Counted from the first letter of the stretch, positions 32,268 to 44,299 are shown. The stretch: 64,000 nucleotides of DNA from Ctena decussata (GCA_963989385.1 OZ022501.1:95278979-95342978), one strand, 5' to 3'. Made by a program: numbers and translations. The notes: generated from the sequence alone by a model not told the origin.

Positions 32268-32427
32268 GATATATCCATTCTTTTTGAGATGTATCAGTAA
32301 ATATCAGTAGTGATTGTTAGGAGTACAGGATAATTGATGAGCACTTTAGGGCGAGTCCAATTATCCTGTACACCTAACAATCAGTCCTGATATTTACTAA
32401 TACATCTCAAAAAGAAATGGATATATC
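32268..32427. repeat. Near-perfect 160-bp hairpin
   Basis: Arms of about 70 bp: GATATATCCATTC..TACAGGATAATTG (32,268-32,336) and CAATTATCCTGTAC..GAAATGGATATATC (32,358-32,427), with a 21-nt loop and a few mismatches. It could be a MITE or a small-RNA precursor. Confidence 0.75.
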
Positions 32428-33360
32428 AGTTTTAATCCACAGCTTTACTGAACTTTTCACTTAAAATCAAATAATAAAACCTATAAAAATAGATATTTTA
32501 TCTTATTTAGTTATTTTTATTTATCCAATTCAACCTGCCTCACCTTGTCTGGAAAATGGACCTTCCTGTCTGACGCACTAAGGTCATCAGTAACCGGACA
32601 ATCAGAAACGGCTTAGTGATCAGAGGGAAATTTGAATCAGAATGATTGTCTCATGTTTACAAATGTACACAGAAGAGGAAAGACTAGAAAATTGGGCTGC
32701 AGTTTAAACAAATAAATTGGGTAAGCTCTGCTGTTCTTTTTAATCACAAAGAAAATGTTTGCTCAGGGTATTCATTATTCTCATACTGTTTGGGCTATTA
32801 TAATAACGTATGTTTTAGTGCTCTCTATTTTTCGATTACCACTTCACGGGTGGTAAACCTAGGAACTACCATGAAATTGTGTTAACGTAATTTCGTTCCC
32901 ACGCCACATACGGGACATAGCGGGATAGTGCCAATGTCAGAAAATAGACAAACAAAGGTTGGTGACATTTTTATTTTTATTTCATTTTACCACGACGAAC
33001 GAATTATGGGGAAATCGGGCAATGTGGTATCGTGTAAATATGTCTCAGCTTCCTCTATGGACCCAAATTTTATCGGAAAAATTATTTGCTTTCTTCAAAT
33101 CTCTCTACCCGCACTGAGCATCGGACCATTTTTCCCCGAGTATTTTGTCAGTGCGAAGAATTTAGCCGGTCTCCGTCGATTTGAGCGGACATTTGAAAGC
33201 ATTCGCCCATGAAAATGATATAAAGGCCCTTCCTAAACGTTCCTACATCGAAAAAAAAATCAAGTGTTAACTCGTAAAAGAGTCAGGCCCCGTTTATCAG
33301 GCGTGGTAGTTCCAAGATTACCGAGGCAGTTACCATGCTATCGGGGTAGTTCCAACGATT
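32428..33360. other. Non-coding stretch with repeated TAGTTCC/GGAACTACC motifs
   Basis: GGTAGTTCCAAGATTAC, GGTAGTTCCAACGATT and GCAGTAGTTCCCACGACG follow one another at 33,305-33,378, and GGAACTACCATG lies at 32,861. An open frame at 32,928-33,212 is unrecognised. Confidence 0.35.
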
Positions 33361-33362
33361 TA

Positions 33363-34393
33363 GCAGTAGTTCCCACGACGTAATATTCTTTTTCAGATAC
33401 GCCAATACTCTAGGACAGACATTTCTTCAATTCTAATTGATATGCGTTTTATACGGGGAAGTATTCCAAGTATGCCTTCAATGTAAATATAGGACAGAAT
33501 TGTTATCAGATGCAACACGCATTTACATAATCAATGCCAGGTAAGTTCGACTAAGTAATTTGTACGCTGTGAATTTAGTGATCTTTAGCATTGTGGTTTT
33601 GAAAAAGGCGGACAAGATTTGTCCTACTTTAAAAACTATAGCAGTAAATTCAGGGAAAAACAATCAAAGATTGCAGCTCAACAATACCGCCAAGAGGAAA
33701 AAAAAAAGAAAAAAAAAAAGACAAAACAGCCACCACAACTAATCACAAAAACTACCAGCTTTCTGCTCAGCAACACAAACCACTGGGGTTTTACTGTGCG
33801 GCAGATTTTGTTTGATCTTACATTGCTCTAAACAGCAGCAGTTTGTAAAGGTAAATGGAAAGCAATGTGACCAATACAAAACACCAAAGAGTGCCAATAT
33901 GCCTGCCTGAAAAACGGAGCATCAGAGCAATTATAATAAAAAATGAGTAGCCAGAACAATATCAAAGTAAAAATTGAAAAGAGCAAGGATCAGAAACTGA
34001 TACAATCAGATTCCAAACCCTGCCAATACATGTAATATCACTAGGAAAAGAAGTCACAGCACGAAGTGACGCCAGCAAACAAATAAGATATGACAAACGG
34101 TGTCAGCAACTCTTTCTCAAACAGGTGGTGACTCAGAATTCGAGCGTAACTGAATACTAATGACATACACAATAGTAAAATGAATAAGTAAAATCGACGA
34201 AACAAACACGGAACAGCTAGGAACCTTAACAAAAGCACCGACCTGGAACGGTCAGTAATATCGTGCATCAGGAGACGACTGTCAGAAAATATCGGATATA
34301 AGCAACTGAAATCAGAAAAGCAACTGAAATCAGAATCGGAATACTTTACCTGTGATATGTTAAATTGACAATTCTTCTCCAGGGGCTGTGACT

Positions 34394-34451
<58 letters not shown>

Positions 34452-34625
34452 AATAGTCCTTAACTCTAAAATGAGATGCGAACTTGGACACGCAACTTTT
34501 CTCTAGTGTGAGCCACCTTATTTTGAATTAGATTAATACAAATACATATATGCGATAAAATATTATTTATTTTGCCCCTAGTATAGATTATCTGAAAAAG
34601 AATATTACGTCGTGGGAACTACTGC
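33363..34625. mobile_element. TA-flanked element with 37-bp inverted repeats
   Basis: The first 37 bases (GCAGTAGTTCCCACGACG and on, through CAGATA) recur as an exact reverse complement at the right end (..CGTCGTGGGAACTACTGC). TA flanks both sides. The interior is non-coding and includes 57 consecutive G. Confidence 0.75.
34394..34450. repeat. 57-bp uninterrupted poly-G tract
   Basis: Counted as 57 consecutive G. Either a true G homopolymer able to form G-quadruplex, or an assembly artefact. Confidence 0.8.
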
Positions 34626-34627
34626 TA

Positions 34628-35267
34628 ACCCATACATACCCATAAGTGCACTTACCAGGTATGCTGCGTATAGTCAATCAGAACCCATGACATAGAGGGT
34701 TGGTTTTTTCAACTAAACATATGTTGTGCTACTGAAATAACCTCCCTGGCGTACCCTTTTATATGGATTACCAACAAGTTTCAGTGATTAATTTTAACAT
34801 TTTCTACCAACATGTATGCTGTAGGGACTCACCTAATTAATGAGTAAACACAACATATGTTTTAAGATGTATGGGTACACAGCCATGTTTTTTCTGCCAT
34901 TGATGCGAAGGGAACAAACAGCTTCCCTGGATGACGAAGCTATTCCAAGTGGTATTCTCTTAATGGAATGCATTTCTCCTAAAGGAGCAACTTCTTGCTT
35001 TCAAAAGTGTTTCCCCATTGAGAAGGGAGGCACACAATAGTGTGTAACCATCAAAAACCTCTAAGGTGAGTCACATGCAATTATATGTTTAAACGAATTA
35101 TTTTCTTATAACATATGTTGTGGAGACTCATCTAAGCGAGTGGAGTCAAATAAATAGAGGATCTTACATGAGTGCTCATGTATTATTGAATTTAAAAAAC
35201 GAGTTAGGGAAAAAGATAAGATGCGAGGCTCTTATCGCTTTTCCCTAACGAGTGTAATAAATTTAAC
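34628..35267. other. Non-coding stretch with ACATATGTTGTG repeats
   Basis: ACATATGTTGTG occurs near 34,719 and 35,112, and inverted near 34,850. AAAACGAGTTAGGGAAAA and TTTTCCCTAACGAG pair at about 35,198-35,252. Confidence 0.4.
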
Positions 35268-37204
35268 TAGAAATGGCAGTAAGCATGGCTTACTAAATAT
35301 CCCCCGCATGTATTAGTGAGTATCATCATGGAAAGAGGGATCAGATTTCAAAAAGGAAACCTTAATGCACATCTTCTTACCAATATGTGTTCACATACTT
35401 AATTTCAAGAAAATCAGTCATGCGGTCTAGGAGGAGTTGCGATAACAAACCTTTTTATAAAAAAATATAAAGGGGCAGCAGGCAAATGCTTCCGGGAAAA
35501 ACTGGAAAACACGTGTCAACTATTTTCTTATGGTGCATCTATGTACCAAATTTGCATAAAATCAAAGCAAAAATGACTAAAATAAACCAAAAAATTAGGG
35601 CAATAAATGTCAAATAGGGGCATAACTCGGGCAAAGTGGGGTCAGATTTCAAAAAAGAAACCTTAATGCACATCTTCAAACCAATATGTGTTCACATACT
35701 TAATTTCAAGAAAATCGGTCAAGCGGTCTAGGAGGAGTTGCGATAACAAACCTTTCTTACAAAAAAAATAAAAAGGGGCGTAACTCAGCAGGCAAAAGCT
35801 TCCAGGAAAAACTGGAAAACACATGCCAACTATTTTCTTATGGTGCATCTACGTACCAAATTTGAATAAAAATAAAGCAAAAATAACTGAAAGCAACTAT
35901 TTCATCTATGTACCAAATTTGAATAAAAATAAAGCACAAATAAATGAAATAAACCCAAAAATTAGGGCAATGAATGTCAAAAAGGGGCATAACTCAAGAA
36001 AAGAAGGGCCAGATTTCAAGAAGGAAACCTTAATGCAAATCTTCATACCAATATGTGTTCACATACTTAATTTCAAGAAAATCGGTCATGGGGTCTAGGA
36101 GGAGTTGTGGTAACAAACCTTTTTTTACAAAACAATAAAAAGGGGCGTAACTCAGCAGGCAAATGCTTCCAGGAAAAACTGGAAAACACGTGTCAACTAT
36201 TTTCTTATGGTGCATCTACGTACCAAATTTGAATAAAAATAAAGCAAAAATGACTGAAATAAACCCAAAAATTAGGGCAAAAATGTCTAAAAGGGGCATA
36301 ACTCAGGAAAAGAGGGGTCAGATTTCAAAAAGGAAACCTTAATGCACATCTTCATACCAATATGTGTTCACATACTTAATTTCAAGAAAATCGGTCAAGC
36401 GGTCTAGAAGGAGTTGCGATAAAGAACCTTTTTTACAAAAAAGGGCATAACTCAGCAGGCAAATGCTTCCGGAAAAAACTGGAAAACACATGTCAACTAT
36501 TTTCTTATGGTGCATCTATGTACCAAATTTGAATAAAAATTACGTAAAAATGACTGAAATAAACCCAAAAATTAGGGCAAAAATGTCAAAAAGGGACATA
36601 ACTCAGGGAAGAGGGGCCAGATTTCAAAAAGGAAACCTTAATGCACATCTTCAAACCAATATGTGTTCACATACTTAATTTCAAGAAAATCGGTCAAGCG
36701 GTCTAGGAAAAGCTGCGATAACGAACCTTTTTTACAAAAAAATATAAAGGGGCATAACGCAGCAGGCAAATGCTTCCGGAAAAAACTGGAGTACACATGT
36801 CAACTATTTTCTTATGGTGCATCTATGTTCTAAATTTGAATAAAAATAAAGCAAAAATGACTGAAATAAACCCAAAAATTAGGGCAAAAATGTCAAAAAG
36901 GGGCATAACTCAGGAAAGAGGAGCCAGATTTCGAAAAGGAAACCTTAATGCACATCTTCATACCAATAGGTGTTCACATACTTAATTTCAGGAAAATCGC
37001 TTACAACGAATATAAAGGGGCATAACTCAGCACTGAAAGTCATCTACAGAAATCGGAAAAATACGTATCCACTCTTTTCATATGCCGCATCCATGGACAA
37101 AAGTTGAAACAATGAGCGAATGTTGCGGACGGACGGAATGACGGACGGACGGAAGGACAACGTGAAAACAGTATACCCCCCTCAAACATAGTTTGCGGGG
37201 GGTA
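35268..37204. mobile_element. Pearl/HINE-like element, copy II, six core units of about 306 bp
   Basis: Same ends as copy I (TAGAAATGGCAGTAAGCATGG.. / ..GTTTGCGGGGGGTA). The phrase GGAAACCTTAATGCA recurs at about 35,359, 35,660, 36,025, 36,336, 36,632 and 36,939. One unit carries an extra 60-bp internal duplication (near 35,840-35,940). It ends in a GACGGACGGAATGACGG tract. Confidence 0.8.
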
Positions 37205-37227
37205 TAATAATACAGGAGCACGAATGC

Positions 37228-37437
37228 AAGATTCTATTTATCATATGACGCTAAAATCGCATTTTATTAGCCCTTTTTGCACTAAAACGTCACGATTTCG
37301 CCATTAGAAAACGCGACGTTTATAACGTCAACGCATAACGTTACGACGTAATTTGTAATTTAATCCACTAGTGGATTACCGTTTTAAATGCATGGCTTTA
37401 TTACACTCTTAGATGCGACGTCATATGATAAATACCC
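37228..37437. mobile_element. Small MITE
   Basis: TATTTATCATATGACG and CGTCATATGATAAATA are perfect 16-bp inverted ends about 210 bp apart. CACTAGTG lies near the centre. Confidence 0.6.
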
Positions 37438-37644
37438 TAAACAAATATTTCTGTGGCAAAAAGAAAAACAGCAGAGTTTACTGAAACAGAAGTGTGTTTA
37501 ATTGCAGCTGTGTAATGATTGGTCTAGTCAAAACTGTACATGATAACTGTACATGATAACAGTACATGATAACTATACAGTTATCAGAATTTATCAGTAC
37601 AGGCAACTTCAAAGAAAAGTACTGTCAGCTGTGGATTAATTTGT

Positions 37645-38265
37645 AGATAACGCTAATGGTAGGCTTGTCAGAACTGACATATATCAGCATGGCTATGGAC
37701 TAAGAGCGATATACAGGCTGGTCAGAATTCATTTACATCAGTGTGGTCGTGAAATTTAGAGAGATGTGCAAGCTGATATGACCTGATAACACCATCACCG
37801 TCCTGGACTGAAAGGGGTGTGCAGCTTGGATGGAACTGGCACAATATCGGCATAATCACGGACTGTGTATGCTTGTCAGAACACAGCCCTTCATAATGAT
37901 CGATGGATGTACAGGCTGGTTAGAACTGATGTACATCAACATGGTCCTTGACCGTGACAGATATACAGGCGGGTCAGAACTGTCGTACGTAATATTGTCC
38001 TAGACGGAGAGGAATATACAAGCTGGACATAAATGACATACATGGTTATGGACTGAGTGGTGAGCAGGCTAGTAAGAAATGCTGTACATCATCAACATCA
38101 TCCTAAACTGGGAGGAAGGAGCAGGCTGGACATAAATGTCATATGCTTATGGCCTGCGACGGATGTTCAGCTGGTCAGAGCTGATATACACCAACCTAAT
38201 CCTGGACTCTGAGGGATGTGCAGGCCGGTCAAAACTGATGTACATCAACATTGTCTTAGACTCTT
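37645..38265. repeat. Diverged minisatellite, about 60-66 bp unit
   Basis: CAGGCTGGTCAGAACTGATG, TACATCAACATGGTCC and GGACTGAGAGG-like phrases recur about ten times with many substitutions. A GTACATGATAAC triplet repeat precedes it at 37,536-37,575. Confidence 0.7.
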
Positions 38266-38374
38266 CTTTGCCTATTTGTGTTGAAAGTGGAATGTGGGAT
38301 TTGATTTTATTAAATCCTGATCATTGCCTATCTTTTTTCTTTGGTTGAAATCAATCTGACATATATTAGGTGAT

Positions 38375-38376
38375 AT

Positions 38377-38412
<36 letters not shown>

Positions 38413-38640
38413 TGTGAAGGGTAGCTGGGATGAGGGGCATAAAAATTGTCATCAGCTATCAGGGGAGGTCGGAAAAATAATTCTGGTGAGACTGCGTTGG
38501 TGGGGGGGGGGGGGGGGGGGGGCGGGGTCGAAAAAAATTTATTTGGTGAACCATATGAAAAATGGGGGGGGGGGGAATTCAGTGAACCATATGAAAATGT
38601 ACCCGACCGCCCCCCCCCCCCACACACACACACACACGAA
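38375..38640. repeat. Cluster of GT, poly-G, poly-C and CA low-complexity tracts
   Basis: A (GT)n run at 38,375-38,410, G tracts near 38,502-38,522 and 38,565-38,574, a C tract near 38,611 and (CA)n after it. Open frames here are composition artefacts. Confidence 0.85.
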
Positions 38641-39147
38641 ATTCCCCCTCCCCCACCCCACCCCACCCTCGCACCTGATAATAAACGACTCGTCCCTTAG
38701 TTGTGCCCGATAATCAATTATGTTCTGTTCTGTTCTGTTTCAATTCTCGTAAGGACGTTCGCAATTTAGCTATCTTTTTTTTCTAACTTAAACAAATACT
38801 TATTGCGGCTCTGCCGCTGTATTTACTACATATTATGCCTGTTTATATTATTAGGATGGGTCACGATGTCTCACAAAATCAGCAATACACAAAACGGGAT
38901 GAAACTGGGTTTTCCCATAAATTTCGAAAACGAAAGTAGATCAAGTATTTTGATTTTCGGTCGCTTGATTTACCTTCCTGTCGTTCTTAGTATAAACATT
39001 ATTTTATTTGTATAAACTGACAATATAAATACAATACACATGAAAGACATATACAGAAGAATATATACAAAAAGGATCCAGAAGGAAGTCAAACGACTTA
39101 TGTAAATCTGTATCCCGTTGGACAATAATGTTATAGCATATATATAA

Positions 39148-40310
39148 TGCACCAGTCATTTGCAACCACGGCCCCCATGGGGCCTGGGATAGCAGGGGCA
39201 TAGCGGGGCTTAAGTACAGTGTTTTTACCTAAGAGGTGTTCCGGCAGTGCCGTGGATACGCCGGGCTTTTGATTCCCGCCAAAACGGCGAGAAAATGGTG
39301 GAGTGTTTTTAATGAAATTGTCAGAATATTGATTTTTAGCGCGCTTTTGCGAAGCAAAGGAGAGCTTATGCTATACCCCCGGCGTCGTAGTCCGAGTATG
39401 CGTTAGCGTTAGCTTCAGCGTCCTCGTCGGCGTCCGTGATCAGGTAATTGCGTTTAACTCGATGTTCAACACTGTATTTTACCAACTACAGCAGCTACAA
39501 TCATCATACTTGGTACATATATACATCCATATGACTGCAGCAGCTGCATGACACAATTGTATGTCCTTGACCTATATGTTACGGTTGACTGACTTTGCTG
39601 TTTGGCACTGTTTTTAAGGCAATTTTTTTTAGTTTTGATGAAACCTTTGACAGAAGAGACTTGATACTTGGTCAAATAGCATATCCCTATAATTGCAGCA
39701 GCTGCAAAGCTACCATGCAGACTCCTGTGCCCTTGACCTTTGTTCATGGTCCAGTGATTTTGTCTTATATTTCAAGCACTGTTTGATGGATTCACATCAT
39801 ATCTGGCATAGTGGATCAGTCTGACATGGAGACTAACCTTATAATATTTATAGATCACTGTGACCTATATTTCATGGTTCATTGATTTTGCCTTGTGTCT
39901 CCAAAACTATTTAAAGATTAACATCTTCTTTGGGAATTTGAGGTCACTCAGACATAAATTTAATCATTCAGTGCTTTTGCTTCATATTTTGAGTTGTAGT
40001 TAGTATGTATTCATCATATACCTGGGATAATGGCTCAGTCTGACACTGCAGATGACCTGATATATTTGTAGGTCTTTGTGACTGTAAGAGTCAGGCACCC
40101 ATAAGGCGTGCTTTGTTGTCTTCTGACAACTCTTGTTAAACTTATATGATCCCCTGGAGGGCGGAGACCTTTACCAGGGATTTGACATAAATAATGTCCC
40201 CACAGTGCAGGGCATATACCAGGGCTTTGCAGAGTGAAAAGTCAATATCTCCGCTATTCCCCGGCCCCGGGGGGGGGGGGGGGGGGCCGTGGTTGCAAAT
40301 GACTGGTGCA
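39148..40310. mobile_element. PIF/Harbinger-like non-autonomous element with TAA target
   Basis: Ends TGCACCAGTCATTTGCAACC and GGTTGCAAATGACTGGTGCA are exact inverted complements, extending to ACGGCC / GGCCGT. TAA flanks both sides (39,145-39,147; 40,311-40,313). Most of the interior is a second repeat. Confidence 0.75.
39338..40137. repeat. Pearl-like repeat nested in the Harbinger-like element
   Basis: Runs from GCGCGCTTTTGCGAAGC to TCTGACAACTCTTGTT. It has units of about 165-190 bp marked by TATTTCATGGTTCATTGATT and ATACTTGG/CATATCTGGCATAG phrases. Confidence 0.5.
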
Positions 40311-40927
40311 TAATGAGTGATTTGGTATGTCAGATACAATAAATAATGTTTAATTGAGCAATATCAATGAAAAAGAAACGTGATACAATAAATAGGAAAA
40401 AAAAGAAGATTTTTAGAGCATATTGGAAGGTGTTCGCAAGATATTGCCAATAGGACAAAATACAATCACGTAAAATAGTTGCAGTCAAGGGCGGGCTCCG
40501 ATGAGAGTTCTGAGTGAGTCAATTCTTTTCATCTATCAGGGATAGATAAGCCATGGCCCCTAGTGGAACCGCCTCACCGAAGTGGTTCTAATGAACGTCC
40601 GGACACGCGTTGCAATAATAAGAAATTGAGTAAGGAAATAAAAAAATTATGTCGAAGTCACGGCATCCAGGCCCACCCTTGTGTGCAGCTATGAACGAGA
40701 CAGAACAGAAAAAGAATGAAAAAAAAAATATGAATAAATAGATAAACAAATAGAAATATATAATCAGGAGAAGGAAAGAAAAGGAAGACTCCACGGGGGA
40801 CCCCGGGTGAGGGTCTTACCGAGTAACCAAGACATGCTAGGCTGGATGGCTCGGTTGGTTTTTGTTGCCATGTTGCACACAGAATCAAAGGCTAGAGATT
40901 GTCTTTTTGATAAAAAATTGTATGTAA

Positions 40928-42155
40928 TTAGACATATGTACAGTGTGTCTGAAAACGCTTTGTTTTCGAAATGAAAGACTGTACAGCCAAAAAAATAGAC
41001 TCATTAGCTTCATTTGTTAGCTCTAGATTCCCAAAGAGTAGAGTATTTAGTGTTGGAGTGGCTATTTCAGAAATGGTCGCTATCATCTCTTGTCTAAAAT
41101 TCTGGAATAAGTTGCATTCCAAGAGAAAATGATTAGTGTCTTCGACAGCCCCACAGATACAGTTCGGATGCCCTATAATATTCTTTGAAAACAGATGCTG
41201 GTTTAGATTACTGCAATTCATTCTAAGTCTGGTATGGTATATCTGATCACTTCTTTTACCGATGTTATAGAACTTTGGAGGCCCCCTAATATTTACATTT
41301 AGTTTGTGTTTGAAAATTGCTAATGTACTTGAATCACGAATTTCTTGTGAAAGCTCATTCCAGTTACGAACTACTGCAGGTAGAAAAGAACTGTAGTACT
41401 GTTGTGTGTTACAATGAATAGTTTGTGTATTATTAACGTTACGCAGGTTGTATGAAGATGCGTTGCCGACGCTGTCAGGAACTAAGGTTGACAGGTATGC
41501 AGGAGAGAGTCCATTTTGCATTTTATAAAACAAGACAAGCTTGTGTTTCTTCCTTCTAGTAGCTAGTGTTTCCCAGCCTGTATCCAAAAGTAAAGAGTTT
41601 ATTGAAGCAAGCTTGGTAGCGCCCGTTACTATTCTCGCTGCTTCATTCTGAATTTTTTCCAGCTCGTTAACCTCATACTGTGTACAATTATCCCACACCG
41701 TGTCTGCATATTCCAGTAGAGGACGAATGAATGAAAAATATATTGTTTGTAATGATTTCCTGTCAAGTGTAAATTTCAGTTTACGCATGATATTAATACG
41801 AAACCAGGCTTTAGATTTAATATTATCTATGTGTTCGTGCCAAGTACAATCCTGTTGAAAAATTAGTCCTAAATGTTTATGGCTGCTGACTTCTGTGATC
41901 GGTTGATCATTCATATATACAGGTGGGTGGTAAGGTTTGTTTAGTTTACGAGAAAAAATTAGAGATTCTGTTTTTGACGGATTAAACGTGACCAGCCACC
42001 TAGATGCCCAAGCGTGTACCTTAGCTAGATCAGAATTAAGCTTTTCTGCGGCTTCTATGGGGTTTTCTACAATGAGATACAGACTAGTGTCGTCAGCGAA
42101 CAGCCTGATGCAAGCATTAATGTTTTCGACAATGTCGTTAATATATATCAAAAAA
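40928..42155 (-). CDS. LINE reverse transcriptase, C-terminal part (after a frameshift)
   Basis: Continues the protein of 42,148-44,295 in another frame. It opens LIYINDIVENINACIRLFAD, with FADD being the catalytic aspartate motif of the reverse transcriptase (plus-strand 42,089-42,100). The thumb and connection region follow, with SSHKHLGLIF and FIRPLLEYADTVWDN, which are typical of CR1/Jockey-type proteins. A C-terminal CxC..H..C cluster (CICGAVEDTNHFLLEC) lies at plus-strand 41,117-41,168. It acts in target-primed reverse transcription on nuclear DNA. A Met at 42,208 opens this frame but is not the real start; the true junction is at the A-run 42,150-42,155. Confidence 0.8.
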
Positions 42156-44295
42156 GCAAGGGCCCTAAGACCGAGCCTTGAGGGACACCAGCGCGAATTT
42201 GAGTCCAATCAGATGCAGCTCCTGGTAGAACAACCCGTTGCTGTCTGTTACTGAGATAATCTGTGAACCCGTTTAGAAGAGCACCTACAATGCCAACATT
42301 TCGCAACTTATGAATGAGCCCCTTATGCCAAACCCTATCAAATGCCTTGCTGATATCACAAAATATAGCTCGTACCTCTTTACCATCGTCCAAAGCTCTA
42401 CAAAAAGTATTGTAGATATCAGCTAGTTGGTTCACCGTGGAATCGCCGGGGACAAAGCCGGACTGTAATGATGTTATGACTACATTATCATGAAAAAAAT
42501 TGAAAACATACTTATGCACTATTTTTTCCATTACTTTGCCGACTGCACTTAAAAGTGAGATTGGCCTGTAGTTACAGGGATCAGATGAATCGTTCTTCTT
42601 AAAAACTGGAGTTACATTTGCTTTTTTCCATAAATCTGGAACTGTACCGGAGGAGAAAGAAAAATTATAAAGGTCACACAGTGGGAAAGATAATGGATAC
42701 GCAAGTTCTTTAAGTAATCTATTGTTAATTGAGTCAGGTCCAGCAGCCTTTCCTATCTTTAGAGATTTGAGCATTGATTCTACTTCTTGCGGGTTCGTTG
42801 CAATTGAGTCTAATACATTTTCAGATGTGAAGTTGGTATTTGGAAGGTAAGCATTATTTTCATCTAATTTGGTCTGGTCAGAGAAATGATCATTAAATAT
42901 TTTACTTTTGTCCCTGTTATCAGTGTAAGTTTCCCCATTAATATGCAGTGGTGGGATTGACGAATCTTGCATAGGCTTGATAACTGACTTGAGAGTCTTC
43001 CACCAATCTTTTGGACCAAGCGTGTCATTTTTAAGTTTTTCGGCCAATTTTTCGTTTTCATGTTGTTTAGATTTTCTTAATTCATATGTGACCTTATTTC
43101 TAAATTGTTTGTAATTTTCTAAATCTGCATTTTTATTAGTTCTTTTGAATTTGTCATAGAGACGTTTTCGTTTCCTAATTAAGCTTTTAAGTCTACTATT
43201 TAACCAAGGGGGATCTGACTGCCTTACTTTAACATTTCTATTTGGTATATATTGATCTGCCAAGTCCATTATGTGATCTGTTACATTGGAAGCATAAATA
43301 TTAATATTATTATGTTTTAATGATTCCCAGTCTGTGTTTAGCGCTGCCCGAGATAAAGAGTCATAATCACCTCTATCATACAACGAGATATGTCTTGTAA
43401 AAACTGCAGAGGTAACAGTGTGAAAATTGAATGCACAATACGTAGGGCAATGATATCTTAAGTTTTGCTCGAGAAAAGGGTCACCCATCCCACTCAGAAT
43501 GATATTATTTTTATTAGAGGTCAGGATTAAATCTATGACAGAACTAGACTGCTCAGTAAAATGTGTGGGTGTATCTATTAATTGTTGTAAATTAAAATGC
43601 TGACAGATGTCTTGGATTTTCCTTCTTGAGTTAGTTTTTAATAAATCGAGATTAAAGTCCCCTACTATCAAAATATCGTTGATAGCAGTGTCAAAAGCAA
43701 GTCCTATTGAGGTTTCAATTGAATTTAAAGTTGCAGGTGGTGAGTTTGGTGGTCTATAAAATGTGCCAATCAAGACTTTTCTATGATTACTTTGAAGCTC
43801 AAGCCAAATGCATTCTACGTCCGGTAGTTCAACGTCAGTTCTTCTTTTTGAATAACTTGTACTTTTTGCATATACACAAATACCACCATGATTATCCCCT
43901 ATTCTATCGCGCCTGTGTAAAATATACCCTTTCATTGATATATCGTTATCAGAAACTCTACCATCAAGCCAAGTTTCTGTAAGCCCAATAACATCAAAAT
44001 TTTGAAGTTCAGCTGCGATTAGCTCGAGTTTGTTATTAAGACTTTGAATATTATAATGCACCACAGAAAAATTGTTCCTAATGTCATGTTCGTCTGAAAG
44101 AGTTGACTGAGTGCTTGTCTCTAAGCTATCATCGTCCGGACCGGGATTAGTTTCAATATCTCCACATTGTAACAATACCAAAGACATGATAACAGAAAAT
44201 TCAAACATCGTAAGACGGTTTAAGCCTTTGACTTTAAAGTGTCTAAAATAATGAAGGCCTATTCGCGCCCTATATAACTGGACTTCGTCAGACAT
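42148..44295 (-). CDS. LINE endonuclease/reverse transcriptase with N-terminal 2A-like motif
   Basis: 715 codons. A 2A-like motif GDIETNPGP lies at residues 45-53, after a hydrophobic stretch (FEFSVIMSLVLLQC). The apurinic-type endonuclease follows: NIQSL, LTETW, GTFYRPP, GDFNLD and SSVIDLIL are visible, and the last motif has RYHCP where SDH is usual. The reverse transcriptase then begins with GKAAGPDSI, NYRPISLLS, FCDISKAFD near residue 641 and AGVPQGSVLGP. The frame stops right after LGPLLF because the plus strand has six A at 42,150-42,155 where seven would keep the frame. 2A-like sequences at the start of LINE proteins are known in several invertebrates, where they cause ribosome skipping. 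Otherwise the frame is intact, so the break is very young or a sequencing error. Confidence 0.85.
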   Translation of the reverse strand: MSDEVQLYRARIGLHYFRHFKVKGLNRLTMFEFSVIMSLVLLQCGDIETNPGPDDDSLETSTQSTLSDEHDIRNNFSVVHYNIQSLNNKLELIAAELQNFDVIGLTETWLDGRVSDNDISMKGYILHRRDRIGDNHGGICVYAKSTSYSKRRTDVELPDVECIWLELQSNHRKVLIGTFYRPPNSPPATLNSIETSIGLAFDTAINDILIVGDFNLDLLKTNSRRKIQDICQHFNLQQLIDTPTHFTEQSSSVIDLILTSNKNNIILSGMGDPFLEQNLRYHCPTYCAFNFHTVTSAVFTRHISLYDRGDYDSLSRAALNTDWESLKHNNINIYASNVTDHIMDLADQYIPNRNVKVRQSDPPWLNSRLKSLIRKRKRLYDKFKRTNKNADLENYKQFRNKVTYELRKSKQHENEKLAEKLKNDTLGPKDWWKTLKSVIKPMQDSSIPPLHINGETYTDNRDKSKIFNDHFSDQTKLDENNAYLPNTNFTSENVLDSIATNPQEVESMLKSLKIGKAAGPDSINNRLLKELAYPLSFPLCDLYNFSFSSGTVPDLWKKANVTPVFKKNDSSDPCNYRPISLLSAVGKVMEKIVHKYVFNFFHDNVVITSLQSGFVPGDSTVNQLADIYNTFCRALDDGKEVRAIFCDISKAFDRVWHKGLIHKLRNVGIVGALLNGFTDYLSNRQQRVVLPGAASDWTQIRAGVPQGSVLGPLLF

Positions 44296-44299
44296 TCAA

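Noticed and set aside
38375..38713. Overlapping 112-aa open frames on both strands
   Set aside because: Composed of GT, G, C and CA runs; low-complexity artefacts.
40588..40888. Phe/Ile-rich membrane-protein-like open frames
   Set aside because: They lie in the AT-rich 3' region of the LINE and result from A/T runs.
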